A stretch of 64,000 nucleotides of DNA from Parvibaculum sp039973015 (GCF_039973015.1 NZ_JBDWLT010000010.1:496001-560000); one strand, 5' to 3'; positions 25,964-36,372 are shown, counted from the stretch's first letter. Notes: a model not told the origin generated them from the letters alone. A program made the numbers and translations.

Positions 25964-25997
25964 AAAGCCCCGCGCTTTTCACAAGCGCGGGGCTTTT
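25964..25997. terminator. Bidirectional rho-independent terminator
   Basis: AAAGCCCCGCGCTT pairs with AAGCGCGGGGCTTT around a short loop. A T-run follows on the plus strand and an A-run precedes it, so it can end both the DUF1150 transcript and ptsN from the other strand. Confidence 0.88.
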
Positions 25998-26015
25998 GTT
26001 TTCAGCGAGACAGGC

Positions 26016-26480
26016 TCACGCCGCGTTGGTGGCGGCAGGCTCGGTCAGGATCGCGAAAAGGGCGGAGGCGTCTTCCGAGGCGCGGAGCTTCTCGACCACC
26101 GAGGGATTGCGCAGGAGCCGCGAGATGCGGGCCAGCGCCTTCAGGTGGTCGGCGCCCGCCGTCTCCGGCGCGAGCAGCAGGAAGATGAGATCGACCGGCT
26201 GGTCGTCCACGGACTCGAAGTCGATCGGCGTATCGAGCCGCGCGAAGAGGCCGTAGAGACGATCGATCTCCGGCAGCTTGCCATGCGGAATGGCAATGCC
26301 CTGACCGACGCCTGTCGAGCCGAGGCGTTCGCGTTCGAGAAGCGTCTCGAAGATCGCGCGCTCGGAGAGCCCGGTAATCTTCGCGGCGCGCTCGGACAGC
26401 TCCTGCAGCGCCTGCTTTTTGCTGGTGACTTTCAGGTGAGCGACGACGCCCTCCGGCTGCACCAGATCTTCAAGCTCCAT
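26016..26480 (-). CDS. ptsN: Nitrogen PTS enzyme IIA (PtsN)
   Basis: A 154-aa EIIA-Ntr protein. The phosphorylated His is H66 in GIAIPHGKLPEID; flanking STGVGQGIAIPHG is diagnostic. It receives phosphate from the nitrogen PTS and regulates potassium and nitrogen/carbon balance by protein contacts. ATG 26480 (MELEDLVQPEGV) is the family start; the longer frame to 26711 is not conserved in character. It follows hpf on the same strand in the classical rpoN-hpf-ptsN order. Confidence 0.94.
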   Translation of the reverse strand: MELEDLVQPEGVVAHLKVTSKKQALQELSERAAKITGLSERAIFETLLERERLGSTGVGQGIAIPHGKLPEIDRLYGLFARLDTPIDFESVDDQPVDLIFLLLAPETAGADHLKALARISRLLRNPSVVEKLRASEDASALFAILTEPAATNAA

Positions 26481-26595
26481 AATCCGAATCCTGTTCTGCG
26501 AAGCCGCCAGACGCACGGGGCGTTCCCGCGTCTCTGTCTGTGGCTTTCCCGGCATCGCGCGGCTTTCGCCGGCCCGGGGTTTCGCCTTCAGTGTT

Positions 26596-27177
26596 TCAAG
26601 CCTTTTGAGCATCACGGCCCGTATCGATCCAGCCAACATTTCCGTCGGTGCGGCGATAGACGAGATTGAGCCCGCCTTCGCTGCCACTGCGGAACATAAC
26701 GAAGGGCGCATCGCTGAGATCCATCTGCATCACGGCATCCCCGACACTGAGAACGGGGATCGCGGTGGTGCCTTCGGCGATGATGACGGGCTGCGCGTCC
26801 TCGGCAATCTCCTCCTGCTCGTCACCGGCTTCGATGACATAGGAGGGATAGGCCTCGGCCGGCAGTTCGGCCTTGTTGGTATTGTTGTGATTCTTCAGCC
26901 GGCGCTTGTAGCGGCGCAGCCTTTTTTCTAGGCGCTCCAGCGCGGCTTCGAAGGAGGCATAGACCTCGTTCGCGGAGCCTTGCGCATTGACCCGCAGGCC
27001 GGAGCTCAGATGCGCCGAGCAATCGGCGCGGAACTCATGGCCCTGCTTGGAGAAGGTGACCTGTCCGTCCACCGGACGGTCGAAATATTTCGTGACCGCG
27101 GCTTCGAGCCGTTCGGTCGCATGTGTGCGGAGAGCATCTCCCACGTCGAGATGATGGCCGCTTACCTGAACCTGCAT
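26596..27177 (-). CDS. hpf: Ribosome hibernation-promoting factor, long form
   Basis: A 193-aa long-type HPF. The N-terminal S30AE domain (MQVQVSGHHLDVGDALR to about residue 100) binds the 30S subunit. The C-terminal dimerisation domain (SDAPFVMFRSGSEGGLNLVYRRTDGNVGWID) joins two ribosomes into 100S dimers. ATG 27177 has GGAAGG upstream and matches the family start. It is 318 bp downstream of rpoN and has its own good sigma-70-like promoter. Confidence 0.94.
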   Translation of the reverse strand: MQVQVSGHHLDVGDALRTHATERLEAAVTKYFDRPVDGQVTFSKQGHEFRADCSAHLSSGLRVNAQGSANEVYASFEAALERLEKRLRRYKRRLKNHNNTNKAELPAEAYPSYVIEAGDEQEEIAEDAQPVIIAEGTTAIPVLSVGDAVMQMDLSDAPFVMFRSGSEGGLNLVYRRTDGNVGWIDTGRDAQKA

Positions 27178-27495
27178 GAAAGACCTTCCTGGGCCCACTA
27201 CGCTACAACAGACGGTTGCCGAACAGTTCGGCCTGACTACCGCCTTCTGCAGGCGGCCGCATTTCCAATTTCGCCCGGCATCCCGGGGCGCTCGAATTTG
27301 CCATTGTACATGCCGCCTCAGCGGCTCAACCCACCGCCTCACCACCGGGGACGAAGCCCCGGGGGCGTTTGAGCGCGTGGAAACTAGTTGGCCCCATCAT
27401 GGGTGTCAACCACAGCCCGGATAAACCGTCAAAAGCCTTTTTTATCAATGGGATAGGAGGCACGAGCGGGGGCTCGAAAGTGAGTCTGGAAAGAC
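27178..27495. other. Intergenic region between rpoN and hpf
   Basis: 318 bp without a gene. It holds the hpf promoter (27381-27409), a strong hairpin CCGGGG-ACGAAG-CCCCGG (27345-27362) in the hpf leader, and most of a weak hairpin just after rpoN (27481-27498). I see no further structure. Confidence 0.6.
27381..27409 (-). promoter_or_regulatory. Sigma-70-like promoter of hpf
   Basis: On the minus strand TTGACA (27404-27409), a 17-bp spacer and TAGTTT (27381-27386). Predicted start of transcription is about 27374, giving a leader of about 195 nt with one stable hairpin. Confidence 0.62.

Positions 27496-27498
<3 letters not shown>
27481..27498 (-). terminator. Possible terminator hairpin at the rpoN stop codon
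   Basis: TGAGTCT-TTCC-AGACTCA is a perfect 7-bp stem that begins at the rpoN TGA itself. It is followed by CTTTC rather than a real U-run, so it may only weaken read-through. Confidence 0.35.
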
Positions 27499-29040
<1,542 letters not shown>

Positions 29041-29061
29041 GCCCCTGTCAGCCCCTTGCCA

Positions 29062-29865
29062 CTACAGGCTGAACCGTTCGCCGAGATAAAGCCGCCGTAC
29101 ATCCTCGTTGCCGACGATGTCGGCGGGATCGCCCTCCATCAGAACCGTGCCGTCATGGATGATGACGGCATGGTCGATGAGTTCGAGCGTCTCGCGCACA
29201 TTATGGTCCGTGATCAGCACGCCGATGCCGCGATCCTTCAGATGGGCGACGAGATCGCGGATGTCGCCGATTGCAATCGGGTCGATGCCGGCGAAGGGTT
29301 CGTCGAGCAGCATGAAGGAGGGCTGCGTTGCGAGCGCGCGCGCGATTTCCACGCGGCGGCGCTCACCGCCCGACAGGGCGATGGCGGGCGTACGGCGAAG
29401 ATGGGTAATCGAGAATTCGGCGAGGAGGTCGTCGAGTTCGGCCTCGCGGCGGTCGCGGTCCGGTTCGACGACTTCAAGCACGGCGCGAAGGTTCTGTTCG
29501 ACGGTCATGCCCCGGAAGATCGAGGCTTCCTGCGGCAGATAGCCGATACCCCGGCGCGCCCGCCGGTACATCGGGAAATCGGTCACATCGTGCCCGTCGA
29601 GCAGGATCGTGCCGTAGTCCGGCGCGATGAGCCCGGTAATCATGTAGAAGACGGTGGTCTTGCCCGCGCCATTGGGGCCCAGAAGGCCGACGGCCTCGCC
29701 GCGCTGGACATCGAAGCTGACGCCTCGAACGACCGGGCGGCCCTTGAAGCTCTTGCCGATCTTCTCGACCGAGAGGCCCGGATTTTCGGCCACGAGATGC
29801 GGTCCGCCCCGGCCTTCGCCTGCGGTCGCTTCATCTTTGCCGATTGTCCCCGTTTCGCCCGTCAT
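29062..29865 (-). CDS. lptB: LPS export ABC transporter ATP-binding protein
   Basis: A 267-aa LptB ATPase powering LPS transport by LptFG. Walker A GPNGAGKTT, signature LSGGERRR, Walker B FMLLDEPFAGIDP and switch His ITDHNVRET are all present. The N-terminal ~25 residues are an extension over the usual ~240 aa. ATG 29865 (MTGETGTIG) has GTGGGG upstream; an ATG at 29904 is possible but less likely. It lies between lptA and rpoN, the standard alphaproteobacterial order. Confidence 0.95.
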   Translation of the reverse strand: MTGETGTIGKDEATAGEGRGGPHLVAENPGLSVEKIGKSFKGRPVVRGVSFDVQRGEAVGLLGPNGAGKTTVFYMITGLIAPDYGTILLDGHDVTDFPMYRRARRGIGYLPQEASIFRGMTVEQNLRAVLEVVEPDRDRREAELDDLLAEFSITHLRRTPAIALSGGERRRVEIARALATQPSFMLLDEPFAGIDPIAIGDIRDLVAHLKDRGIGVLITDHNVRETLELIDHAVIIHDGTVLMEGDPADIVGNEDVRRLYLGERFSL

Positions 29866-29915
29866 AGGACCCCACTTCTCATTAACAATGCCATCAAACG
29901 TCACTTGGCATTAAA

Positions 29916-29942
29916 ATTGTATGAAGTGAAGGGATTAACCAA
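29916..29942 (-). promoter_or_regulatory. Possible promoter ahead of lptB
   Basis: Minus-strand TTGGTT (29937-29942) and TACAAT (29916-29921) with a short 15-bp spacer, in an AT-rich patch. It might give lptB-rpoN their own transcript; the spacing is suboptimal. Confidence 0.3.
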
Positions 29943-29958
29943 GCCTTCTTTCGGAATT

Positions 29959-30543
29959 TTACTCCGACGGGGGCTGGAAAAGACCTTTTACCCGCCCGCT
30001 TCCGCCATTTTCTCCACCCGTTACGCGGGCGCGGCCCCCTGCGAGGTCGACGGTGAGCCGCGAGCCGCGAATAATGTTTTCGCCTTGGCGAAGGGTGACG
30101 GAATCGCCCATTTCGAGCTGGCGCGTGCCGACGAGATAGTTCGCCCAGTCGCCGCTCGCGGTCTGGTTGTCGGGCGCGGAGACGAGGACATTGCCGGAAG
30201 CGGCGATCTTGCTGATGCGCGAGCCACCCGCCTGACCGGCTGACTGCCCGTTCGAATAGAAGACGGTGAGCCGGTCCGATTTCAGGCGGATATCGCCCTG
30301 GACGACGCGGACATTGCCGCTGAAGGTCGCGCTTTTCCTGTCGTTCTGGACTTCGAGCGCATCCGCCTCGACCTCGATGGGCTGGCTGGGATCGGTGCGG
30401 AAGCCGCCGCCCAGCACGTTTTCCTGTGCGGCGACGGGAAGCGCGTGGAGGAGACCGGCAAGCAGAAGCGCGCACGCCGCAGCCGCCCCATACCGGTTTT
30501 TCGATCCGGTCACCGGCTGGCCTGCTTTCGAATGGGCTTTCAC
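29959..30543 (-). CDS. lptA: LPS transport periplasmic protein LptA
   Basis: A 194-aa OstA/LptA-family protein forming the periplasmic LPS bridge. It has a long signal sequence (hydrophobic core ACALLLAGLLHALPVAAQ, cut near residue 40). The jellyroll repeats begin at PIEVEADALEVQNDRKSATF. The GTG start at 30543 overlaps the lptC stop (GTGA). A longer frame to 31347 is the shadow of lptC. The C-terminus is rich in Gly/Arg. Confidence 0.92.
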   Translation of the reverse strand: MKAHSKAGQPVTGSKNRYGAAAACALLLAGLLHALPVAAQENVLGGGFRTDPSQPIEVEADALEVQNDRKSATFSGNVRVVQGDIRLKSDRLTVFYSNGQSAGQAGGSRISKIAASGNVLVSAPDNQTASGDWANYLVGTRQLEMGDSVTLRQGENIIRGSRLTVDLAGGRARVTGGENGGSGRVKGLFQPPSE

Positions 30544-31265
30544 TCTTGTTCCCCCTGACTCGGCTGATCCGGCAGGATCAGCATTTTCACGTTGCCGTCG
30601 AAGCGAAGCACCTGCGTCGCATGATCGGCACTCATCCGGTCGGCGCGCAGCGTCCCGAAAGGGCCGTGGCCCTGCACTTCGGATTCGCTCACGAGCGTCC
30701 CCCGCTCGAAATCGACGGTGGCCTGCTCGCCATGCATCTCGTAGCCCCATGTCGTGAAGATATCGATCTTCTGCGTGAGGTCGAGCATCTGTGTTTCGGA
30801 ATTGTAGCGCCCCTGCGAGGCCGTCAGCGACAGCCAGTTCTCCTCGCTGTCCGCCTTCACGTCGGCCTGGATATTGTCGAAGGTGACGAAGTTGGGCTGA
30901 GAGGGATCCTGCGTCGCATTGTCGGCGGTGACGACATAGGGCGTTCCGTCGCCCGTCAGGCCCGCCACGCGGGGGCTGACCATGCGCAGATCGCCGGGTT
31001 GCGTGTCGATCTCGTGGAAGGCCGTGTCGAGGCCGTCCTTGCCGCGGAAGACGCCGGAATAGAACAGGACGACGATGAGGAGCAGGAAGGCGCCGAGCGG
31101 CAGCGCAATTTTCATCAGCGAGACGAAGCGGCTGTAGCGGCCCTCGCGGCGCTCGGTGCGGCCGCGATAGGACGGGGCGCCCGATGCGCGCGACGGCCTC
31201 TTGCGGATCGCTCCGGCGCCGGGCCTGTTCTCGCCGGGCCTGTCGTCGCCGGATCGCTCGCTCAT
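30540..31265 (-). CDS. lptC: LPS export protein LptC
   Basis: A 241-aa single-pass inner-membrane protein of the LptC family. It has a basic, Arg-rich cytoplasmic N-terminus (residues 1-48), a membrane helix at about 51-70 and a periplasmic jellyroll (GKDGLDTAFHEIDTQPGDLR onward). It receives LPS from LptBFG and hands it to LptA. ATG 31265 (MSERSGDDRPG) is chosen over 31301 because AAGG lies just upstream. It is coupled to lptA. Confidence 0.9.
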   Translation of the reverse strand: MSERSGDDRPGENRPGAGAIRKRPSRASGAPSYRGRTERREGRYSRFVSLMKIALPLGAFLLLIVVLFYSGVFRGKDGLDTAFHEIDTQPGDLRMVSPRVAGLTGDGTPYVVTADNATQDPSQPNFVTFDNIQADVKADSEENWLSLTASQGRYNSETQMLDLTQKIDIFTTWGYEMHGEQATVDFERGTLVSESEVQGHGPFGTLRADRMSADHATQVLRFDGNVKMLILPDQPSQGEQE

Positions 31266-31388
31266 GCCTTGTTCGCTCCAACCTGCCCGTGTGACGGGCA
31301 CGAAAATACCCGCCGAAGCGGGCCGTCAGTATGCGCGGAAGCGCCATAATGCGTCAATTAACGCGCCGGAATGCCCTGGGGGTGGCGG

Positions 31389-32000
31389 TCAGTGGGAGAA
31401 GATGTCTTCTTCCGGCCAGCCGGCGAGGTCGAGCGCGGCGCGCACCGGCAGGAAGGCAAAGCAGGCCTTGGCGAGTTCCGTGCGGCCCTCGCGGGCGAGC
31501 ATCTCGTCGAGCACGGCCTTGATATCGTGCAGGTGCAGAACGTCGGAGGCGGCATAGGCAAGCTGCGCCTCTGTGAGGTCGCGTGCGCCCCAGTCGGAGC
31601 TCTGCTGCTGCTTCGACATGTCGACATTCGCCAGTTCGCGGGCGAGATCCTTGAGGCCGTGGCGGTCCGTATAGGTGCGCACGAGCTTGGAGGCGACCTT
31701 GGTGCAATAGACCGGCGAGGTGACGACGCCGAGATAGCGCTGCATCATCGCGACGTCGAAACGCGCAAAATGGAAAATCTTGAGGACGTCCTGATTGCCC
31801 ATCAGCGCGCGCAGATTGGGCGCGTTATAGGTGCCCCGGTCGAGCTGCACGATATGGGCGTTGCCGTCGCCGGCCGAAAGCTGAACCACGCAGAGCTGGT
31901 CACGCTCGGGCTTGAGCCCCATCGTCTCGGTATCGACCGCGACGCTCGAACCGAAATCGAGGTCTGCCGGAAGATCGCCCCTGTGCAGCGTGACCGCCAT
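31389..32000 (-). CDS. RNase D-like 3'-5' exonuclease
   Basis: A 203-aa DEDDy exonuclease. Catalytic residues are visible as D23 and E25 (AVDTETMGL), D82 (HFARFDVAMM), and Y149 with D153 (LAYAASDVLHL). It lacks the HRDC domains of full RNase D (~375 aa), as do many short alphaproteobacterial homologues that act in RNA 3' trimming. The frame stays open through tRNA-Leu to 32162, but the family start is ATG 32000. It precedes lptC on the same strand. Confidence 0.92.
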   Translation of the reverse strand: MAVTLHRGDLPADLDFGSSVAVDTETMGLKPERDQLCVVQLSAGDGNAHIVQLDRGTYNAPNLRALMGNQDVLKIFHFARFDVAMMQRYLGVVTSPVYCTKVASKLVRTYTDRHGLKDLARELANVDMSKQQQSSDWGARDLTEAQLAYAASDVLHLHDIKAVLDEMLAREGRTELAKACFAFLPVRAALDLAGWPEEDIFSH

Positions 32001-32081
32001 GTTCTGGCTCCGCTTGGCCCCTGGCGGGGGCCGGCGAGCAGCGGCATTCCATGATGGAGGAAAGCCGCCGCGGGAAAGGAA

Positions 32082-32168
32082 TGGTGCCCAGGAGAAGACT
32101 CGAACTTCCACGCCCTTGCGAGCGCCAGCACCTGAAGCTGGTGCGTCTACCAATTCCGCCACCTGGGC
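32082..32168 (-). tRNA. tRNA-Leu (anticodon CAG)
   Basis: An 87-nt tRNA including encoded CCA. Acceptor GCCCAGG/CCTGGGC with discriminator A. The anticodon stem CCAGC/GCTGG holds loop TTCAGGT (anticodon CAG). The variable arm is long, as expected for Leu, and the T loop is GTTCGAGTC. Confidence 0.95.
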
Positions 32169-32340
32169 ACGTGCGCAGTTGCTTAAATAGGGCCCGAGGC
32201 AATGTCAATGGAGGACGCGCGCGCCGGTCATGTTTGCGCGCTCTTTGCCGCGCCGCCCGCATAGGCTATCAAGGGGGCGAATGCCGCGCCCGGCGGGAAT
32301 AACGGGCCCGGCGGGACGTTCAGACGAAAGGCATGGGCAG

Positions 32341-33348
32341 ATGGACGTGGACAGCGCAGACCGGGAAATGATGGAGAGCATGCGGCCGACGGCGGGCATG
32401 GTGACGGTCTTCGGCGGTTCGGGCTTCCTCGGCCGCCATATCGTTCACGCCCTGGCGCGGCGCGGCTACCGGGTTCGCGTGGCGGTGCGCCGCCCGAACG
32501 ATGCCCATTATCTTCGGCCCATGGGCGTTGTCGGGCAGGTCGAGCCCGTCCAGGCGAATATTCGCGACGAGGCGTCCGTGCGCATGGCTGTGCGCGGCGC
32601 GGTCGCGGTCGTTAATCTCGTCGGCCTGCTGCATGAAAGCGGCAAGCAGACATTCGACGCCGTGATGGCGGAAGGCGCGGGCCGCGTCGCACGCGCCTGC
32701 TCGGAAGCGGGCGTGAAGAAGCTCGTCCATGTGTCCGCGATCGGCGCCGACGAGAAGAGCCCGTCCGACTATGGCCGCGCCAAGGCTGCGGGCGAAAAGG
32801 CAGTGCGTCAGGCATTCCCCGCGGCGGTGATCGTGCGCCCCTCCATCGTTTTCGGACCGGAAGACGATTTCTTCAACCGCTTCGGCGCAATGGCGCGGTT
32901 TTCTCCCATGCTGCCGCTGATCGGCGGCGGAAGCATGAAGCTCCAGCCCGTCTATGTGAAGGATGTGGCGGAAGGCGTGGCGCGGCTCGTCGAGCGCGAC
33001 GGCACGGAACGCAAGACCTATGAATTCGGCGGCCCCGAAGTGAAAACCTTCCGTGGACTGATGGAAGACCTGCTGGTGAATATTGCCCGCAAGCGCATCT
33101 TGCTGCCGGTGCCCGCATTCGCGGCGAAGTTCATGGCCTTCTTCACGCAGTTCATTCCCAATCCGCCGCTGACGCCGGATCAGGTGCGGCTGCTCGCCAT
33201 CGACAATGTGGTGAGCGAGGCGGCCGAAAGCGAAGGGCGCACACTCGGCGGCCTCGGCGTTCAGCCGACCGCCCTCGAAATCGTGCTGCCGACCTATCTC
33301 TACCGTTTCCGTCGCAGCGGGCAGTTCGAGCGCATCAACGCGAGCTGA
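32341..33348 (+). CDS. NDUFA9-like complex I accessory NAD(P)-binding protein
   Basis: A 335-aa atypical extended SDR of the NDUFA9/39-kDa type. The nucleotide fold motif VTVFGGSGFLGRHIVHALARRG is at about residues 21-43. VVNLVGLLHE, VHVSAIGAD and YGRAKAAGE follow. In alphaproteobacteria and mitochondria this family associates with respiratory complex I, where the bound NADPH stabilises assembly. No nuo genes are in this window. ATG 32341 is used; an out-of-frame ATG lies 8 bp upstream. Confidence 0.88.
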   Translation: MDVDSADREMMESMRPTAGMVTVFGGSGFLGRHIVHALARRGYRVRVAVRRPNDAHYLRPMGVVGQVEPVQANIRDEASVRMAVRGAVAVVNLVGLLHESGKQTFDAVMAEGAGRVARACSEAGVKKLVHVSAIGADEKSPSDYGRAKAAGEKAVRQAFPAAVIVRPSIVFGPEDDFFNRFGAMARFSPMLPLIGGGSMKLQPVYVKDVAEGVARLVERDGTERKTYEFGGPEVKTFRGLMEDLLVNIARKRILLPVPAFAAKFMAFFTQFIPNPPLTPDQVRLLAIDNVVSEAAESEGRTLGGLGVQPTALEIVLPTYLYRFRRSGQFERINAS

Positions 33349-33352
33349 GAGC

Positions 33353-33766
33353 ATGAACATCGGAGAGGCGGCGGCGCGCTCCGGCGTACCCGCCAAGACC
33401 ATTCGCTATTACGAGGACATCGCGCTGATCGAGAGCGCGGACCGCAATGCGAACGGCTACCGGGCCTATTCGGACGAGGATGTACATACGCTGCGCTTTA
33501 TTGCGAGCGCGCGCTCGCTGGGGTTCACGGTGGCGCAATGCCGCGATCTGCTCGCGCTTTACCGCGACCGTGAGCGCTCCAGTGCGGATGTGAAGGCGAT
33601 TGCGGCGGCCCATGTCGCCGAGATCGACGAAAAGATCGGGAGCCTGCGCGCCATGCGGGCGACGCTCTCGACGCTCATGCATAAATGCCAGGGCGACGAC
33701 CGGCCCGACTGCCCGATCATCGAGGAACTTGCCGCCGGCAATACGCCCGGCACCGACGCGAAATAA
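33353..33766 (+). CDS. cueR: Copper-responsive MerR-family regulator CueR
   Basis: A 137-aa MerR protein. The helix-turn-helix is at residues 1-25 (MNIGEAAARSGVPAKTIRYYE), followed by a dimerisation coiled coil. The metal loop has C112 and C120 in KCQGDDRPDCPII, the same numbering and spacing as E. coli CueR, so Cu(I)/Ag(I) sensing is likely. It starts 5 bp after the NDUFA9-like gene. No copper ATPase or oxidase is visible nearby, so its targets are elsewhere. Confidence 0.9.
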   Translation: MNIGEAAARSGVPAKTIRYYEDIALIESADRNANGYRAYSDEDVHTLRFIASARSLGFTVAQCRDLLALYRDRERSSADVKAIAAAHVAEIDEKIGSLRAMRATLSTLMHKCQGDDRPDCPIIEELAAGNTPGTDAK

Positions 33767-33801
33767 CGACAAGCAACAACGCCTGCGGACCCTGCGATTT
33801 C

Positions 33802-34482
33802 ATGCGCCAGCTTTATCATCTGCCGATTTCCCCCGCCTGCCGCAAGGTGCGCCTTGTCATGGCCGAAAAGGGCCTCGACTTCGAGCTGGTGGAGGAGCGC
33901 GACTGGGAACGCCGCGAGGAATTCCTGATGCTGAACCCGGCGGGCGAGGTGCCGGTGCTGATGGAAGATGGCGGTGAACCGATTTCGGGCTCGATGCCGA
34001 TCAGCGAATATCTCGAAGAAACCTCGACGGAATTGAAGCTCCTGCCGGAAGAGCCGGCGGAACGCGCGGAGGTGCGCCGTCTCGTCGACTGGTTCGACCG
34101 CAAATTCGCGCAGGAAGTGTCGGACGGACTGATCTTCGAAAAGGTGACGCGGCGCTTTCTGAGCACGGCGGAAGGCGGCGGCGCGCCCGACATGACGGTG
34201 GTGCGCGCGGCGCTTCACAACCTGCGCTACCATCTCGACTATATCTGCTACCTGATGGAAGAACGGAACTGGCTGGCAGGCGAGGCGCTGACGCTGGCCG
34301 ATCTCACCGCCGCCGCGCATCTCTCCTGCCTCGACTATGTGGGCGATGTGCCCTGGGCGCAGTATCAGGGCGCGAAGGACTGGTATGTGCGCATCAAGTC
34401 GCGCCCCGGCTTTCGCGGCATCCTCGCGGACCATGTGGCCGGCATGCCGCCGCCGAAACTCTATGCCAATCTCGACTTCTGA
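33802..34482 (+). CDS. Glutathione S-transferase family protein
   Basis: A 226-aa GST. The thioredoxin-fold N domain starts MRQLYHLPISPACRKVRL, with the cis-Pro region EVPVLMEDGG and the SMPISEYLEE glutathione-binding stretch. The helical C domain ends in the motif LADLTAAAHLSCLDY. It probably conjugates or reduces substrates with glutathione; the substrate is unknown. The next gene, queG, starts within its last 20 bp, a pairing often seen in Rhizobiales. Confidence 0.9.
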   Translation: MRQLYHLPISPACRKVRLVMAEKGLDFELVEERDWERREEFLMLNPAGEVPVLMEDGGEPISGSMPISEYLEETSTELKLLPEEPAERAEVRRLVDWFDRKFAQEVSDGLIFEKVTRRFLSTAEGGGAPDMTVVRAALHNLRYHLDYICYLMEERNWLAGEALTLADLTAAAHLSCLDYVGDVPWAQYQGAKDWYVRIKSRPGFRGILADHVAGMPPPKLYANLDF

Positions 34483-35608
34483 CCCAGGCAGCCTGACGGC
34501 ATTGCGCGAGGCGCTTGCCGTCCGCGCGAAAGAGGCGGGCTTCGACGATATCGGCATTGCGCGCAGCGGCGCCCGCGCCGACCTGCCCGCAAAACTGGAT
34601 CGCTGGCTCGATCTCGGCCGTCACGGGCAGATGGGCTGGATGGCGGAAACGGCGGCGCGCCGCGCCGACCCCGGCACATTATGGCCGGAGGCGAAATCCG
34701 TGATCATGCTGGCGATGAATTACGGGCCGGACAGCGATCCTCTGGAGACGCTTGAGCATCGGGACCGCGCGGCGATTTCCGTCTATGCGCAGAACCGCGA
34801 CTACCACGACCTCGTGAAAAAGCGGCTGAAACAGGTGGCGCGCTGGCTGGCGGAGACGAGCGGCGCGGATGTGAAGGTCTTTGTCGATACCGCGCCGGTG
34901 ATGGAAAAGCCCTTCGCGGCCGCCGCGGGTCTTGGCTGGCAGGGCAAACACACCAACCTCGTCTCGCGCAGGCTCGGCTCGTGGTTTTTCCTCGGCGCGA
35001 TTTTCACGACGCTCGACCTCGAAGCGGACGAGGCCCATGACGACCGTTGCGGCGAATGCCGCCGCTGTCTCGATGTCTGTCCGACGAAGGCTTTTCCGGC
35101 GCCATATGAACTCGATGCGCGGCGCTGCATCTCCTATCTCACCATCGAGCACAAGGGGCACATCGCGCGCGAATTCCGCGCGCCGATGGGCAACCGCATC
35201 TATGGCTGCGACGATTGCCTGGCCGTATGCCCTTGGAACAAGTTTGCCAGCCGCACACGCGAGGAAGCGTTCCATGCGCGAGAGGAACTGAAGGCGCCGC
35301 TGCTGGCGCAACTGGCCCGGCTTGACGATGCGGCGTTCCGGTCGCTCTTTTCCGGCTCGCCGGTCAAACGCATAGGCCGCGACCGTTTTGTACGAAATGT
35401 GCTGATCGCGATCGGTAATTCGCGCGAGAAGGAGCTGGCGGAAGAAGCGCGTGCATTGCTCGGCGATTTGTCGCCGCTGGTGCGCGCCATGGCGGTCTGG
35501 GCGCTTGGACGCCTGGCGCCCGATGAGGCGCAAGAGCGCGCGTCGGCGTCGGCGCAAGCCGAGGAAGACGAAGACGTGCGCGGCGAGTGGCGCTACTGGC
35601 TGAGGTAA
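34463..35608 (+). CDS. queG: Epoxyqueuosine reductase
   Basis: A 381-aa B12-dependent [4Fe-4S] enzyme for the last step of tRNA queuosine synthesis. D142 in FVDTAPVMEKP fits the catalytic Asp. Cluster ligands are C196, C199, C202, C206 (CGECRRCLDVCP) plus C222, C249, C252 and C256 (CDDCLAVCP). A HEAT-like region ends the protein (VRAMAVWALGRL). The start overlaps the GST gene by 20 bp. The 3' end overlaps the convergent TPR gene by 16 bp. Confidence 0.95.
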   Translation: MPISTSDPGSLTALREALAVRAKEAGFDDIGIARSGARADLPAKLDRWLDLGRHGQMGWMAETAARRADPGTLWPEAKSVIMLAMNYGPDSDPLETLEHRDRAAISVYAQNRDYHDLVKKRLKQVARWLAETSGADVKVFVDTAPVMEKPFAAAAGLGWQGKHTNLVSRRLGSWFFLGAIFTTLDLEADEAHDDRCGECRRCLDVCPTKAFPAPYELDARRCISYLTIEHKGHIAREFRAPMGNRIYGCDDCLAVCPWNKFASRTREEAFHAREELKAPLLAQLARLDDAAFRSLFSGSPVKRIGRDRFVRNVLIAIGNSREKELAEEARALLGDLSPLVRAMAVWALGRLAPDEAQERASASAQAEEDEDVRGEWRYWLR

Positions 35609-36372
35609 TGCGCGGCGGCAAGGGCGGCCGGATCTTCCTCGTGGCCCGTGTCCTTCGCGTATTTCACGACTTTCGACCAGTCGCCCCATGCGCTCGGCTT
35701 GTCGCCCAGCGCCTGGTGAACGAGACCGCGTTCGAGCAGCGCGTCGAGACTGTGCGGATTGAGTTTGACGGCATTATTGGCGTCGACCAGCGCGGCGCGC
35801 GGATAGCCGAGCGTGCGGTTCGCTGCGGCCCGGATCAGCAGGGCGGCTGGAAAATTCGGCTCAAGCGCGAGGGCTTCCGCCGCATCGTCGCGCGCGCCCT
35901 CCCATTCTCCCGCCAGACCCTTCACCCGCGCGCGGCCTTCATAGAAGGTGGCACTGCCCGGTGTGCGCGCAATCGCATTGTCATAGGCGCGGATGGCCGG
36001 CTTGAACTCGCCCGCCAGCACCCAGGCGTCGCCTGCCTGCGCATAGACATCGGAGCGAAGCGCATCGTCGGCCCGCAGCAGCCGCTCGGCCAGATCGAAA
36101 AAGGCGTCGCCCGCTTCCGCCGCGCGGCCGAGCTTCATCAGCGCCAGCGCCTCGCAATGCGTACCGCCCGCTTCCGCCTCGCCGCGCTGCGCCTTCAGGG
36201 ATTTTGCCATGCCGAGCGCCGCCGAGGCGTCGCTTTCGACAAGCGCCACGCAGGCCTCGTAATTCTCGGGGCTTGCCTGCGTCTCTTGCGCGCGCGCCGC
36301 TACCGGTGCGAGAAGAAGGACGGATGCGAGAAGAAGGCCGAAAGCAGGGCGCTGCATGGACTGGTTTTTCAT
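35593..36372 (-). CDS. Secreted tetratricopeptide-repeat protein
   Basis: A 259-aa protein with a signal peptide (hydrophobic FGLLLASVLLLAPVAARA, cut near residue 28). It then has about four TPR-like repeats; the clearest are AYDNAIARTPGSATFYEGRA, AAEALALEPNFPAALLIRAA and DANNAVKLNPHSLDALLERG. It is a periplasmic scaffold of unknown partner. ATG 36372 (MKNQSMQRP) is used; the long upstream frame to 37029 is the shadow of the SDR gene. Convergent with queG. Confidence 0.85.
   Translation of the reverse strand: MKNQSMQRPAFGLLLASVLLLAPVAARAQETQASPENYEACVALVESDASAALGMAKSLKAQRGEAEAGGTHCEALALMKLGRAAEAGDAFFDLAERLLRADDALRSDVYAQAGDAWVLAGEFKPAIRAYDNAIARTPGSATFYEGRARVKGLAGEWEGARDDAAEALALEPNFPAALLIRAAANRTLGYPRAALVDANNAVKLNPHSLDALLERGLVHQALGDKPSAWGDWSKVVKYAKDTGHEEDPAALAAAHYLSQ

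Noticed and set aside
32001..32162. N-terminal extension of the RNase D-like gene
   Set aside because: It is translation through tRNA-Leu and its flank (MAELVDAPASGAG...), a common annotation artefact.
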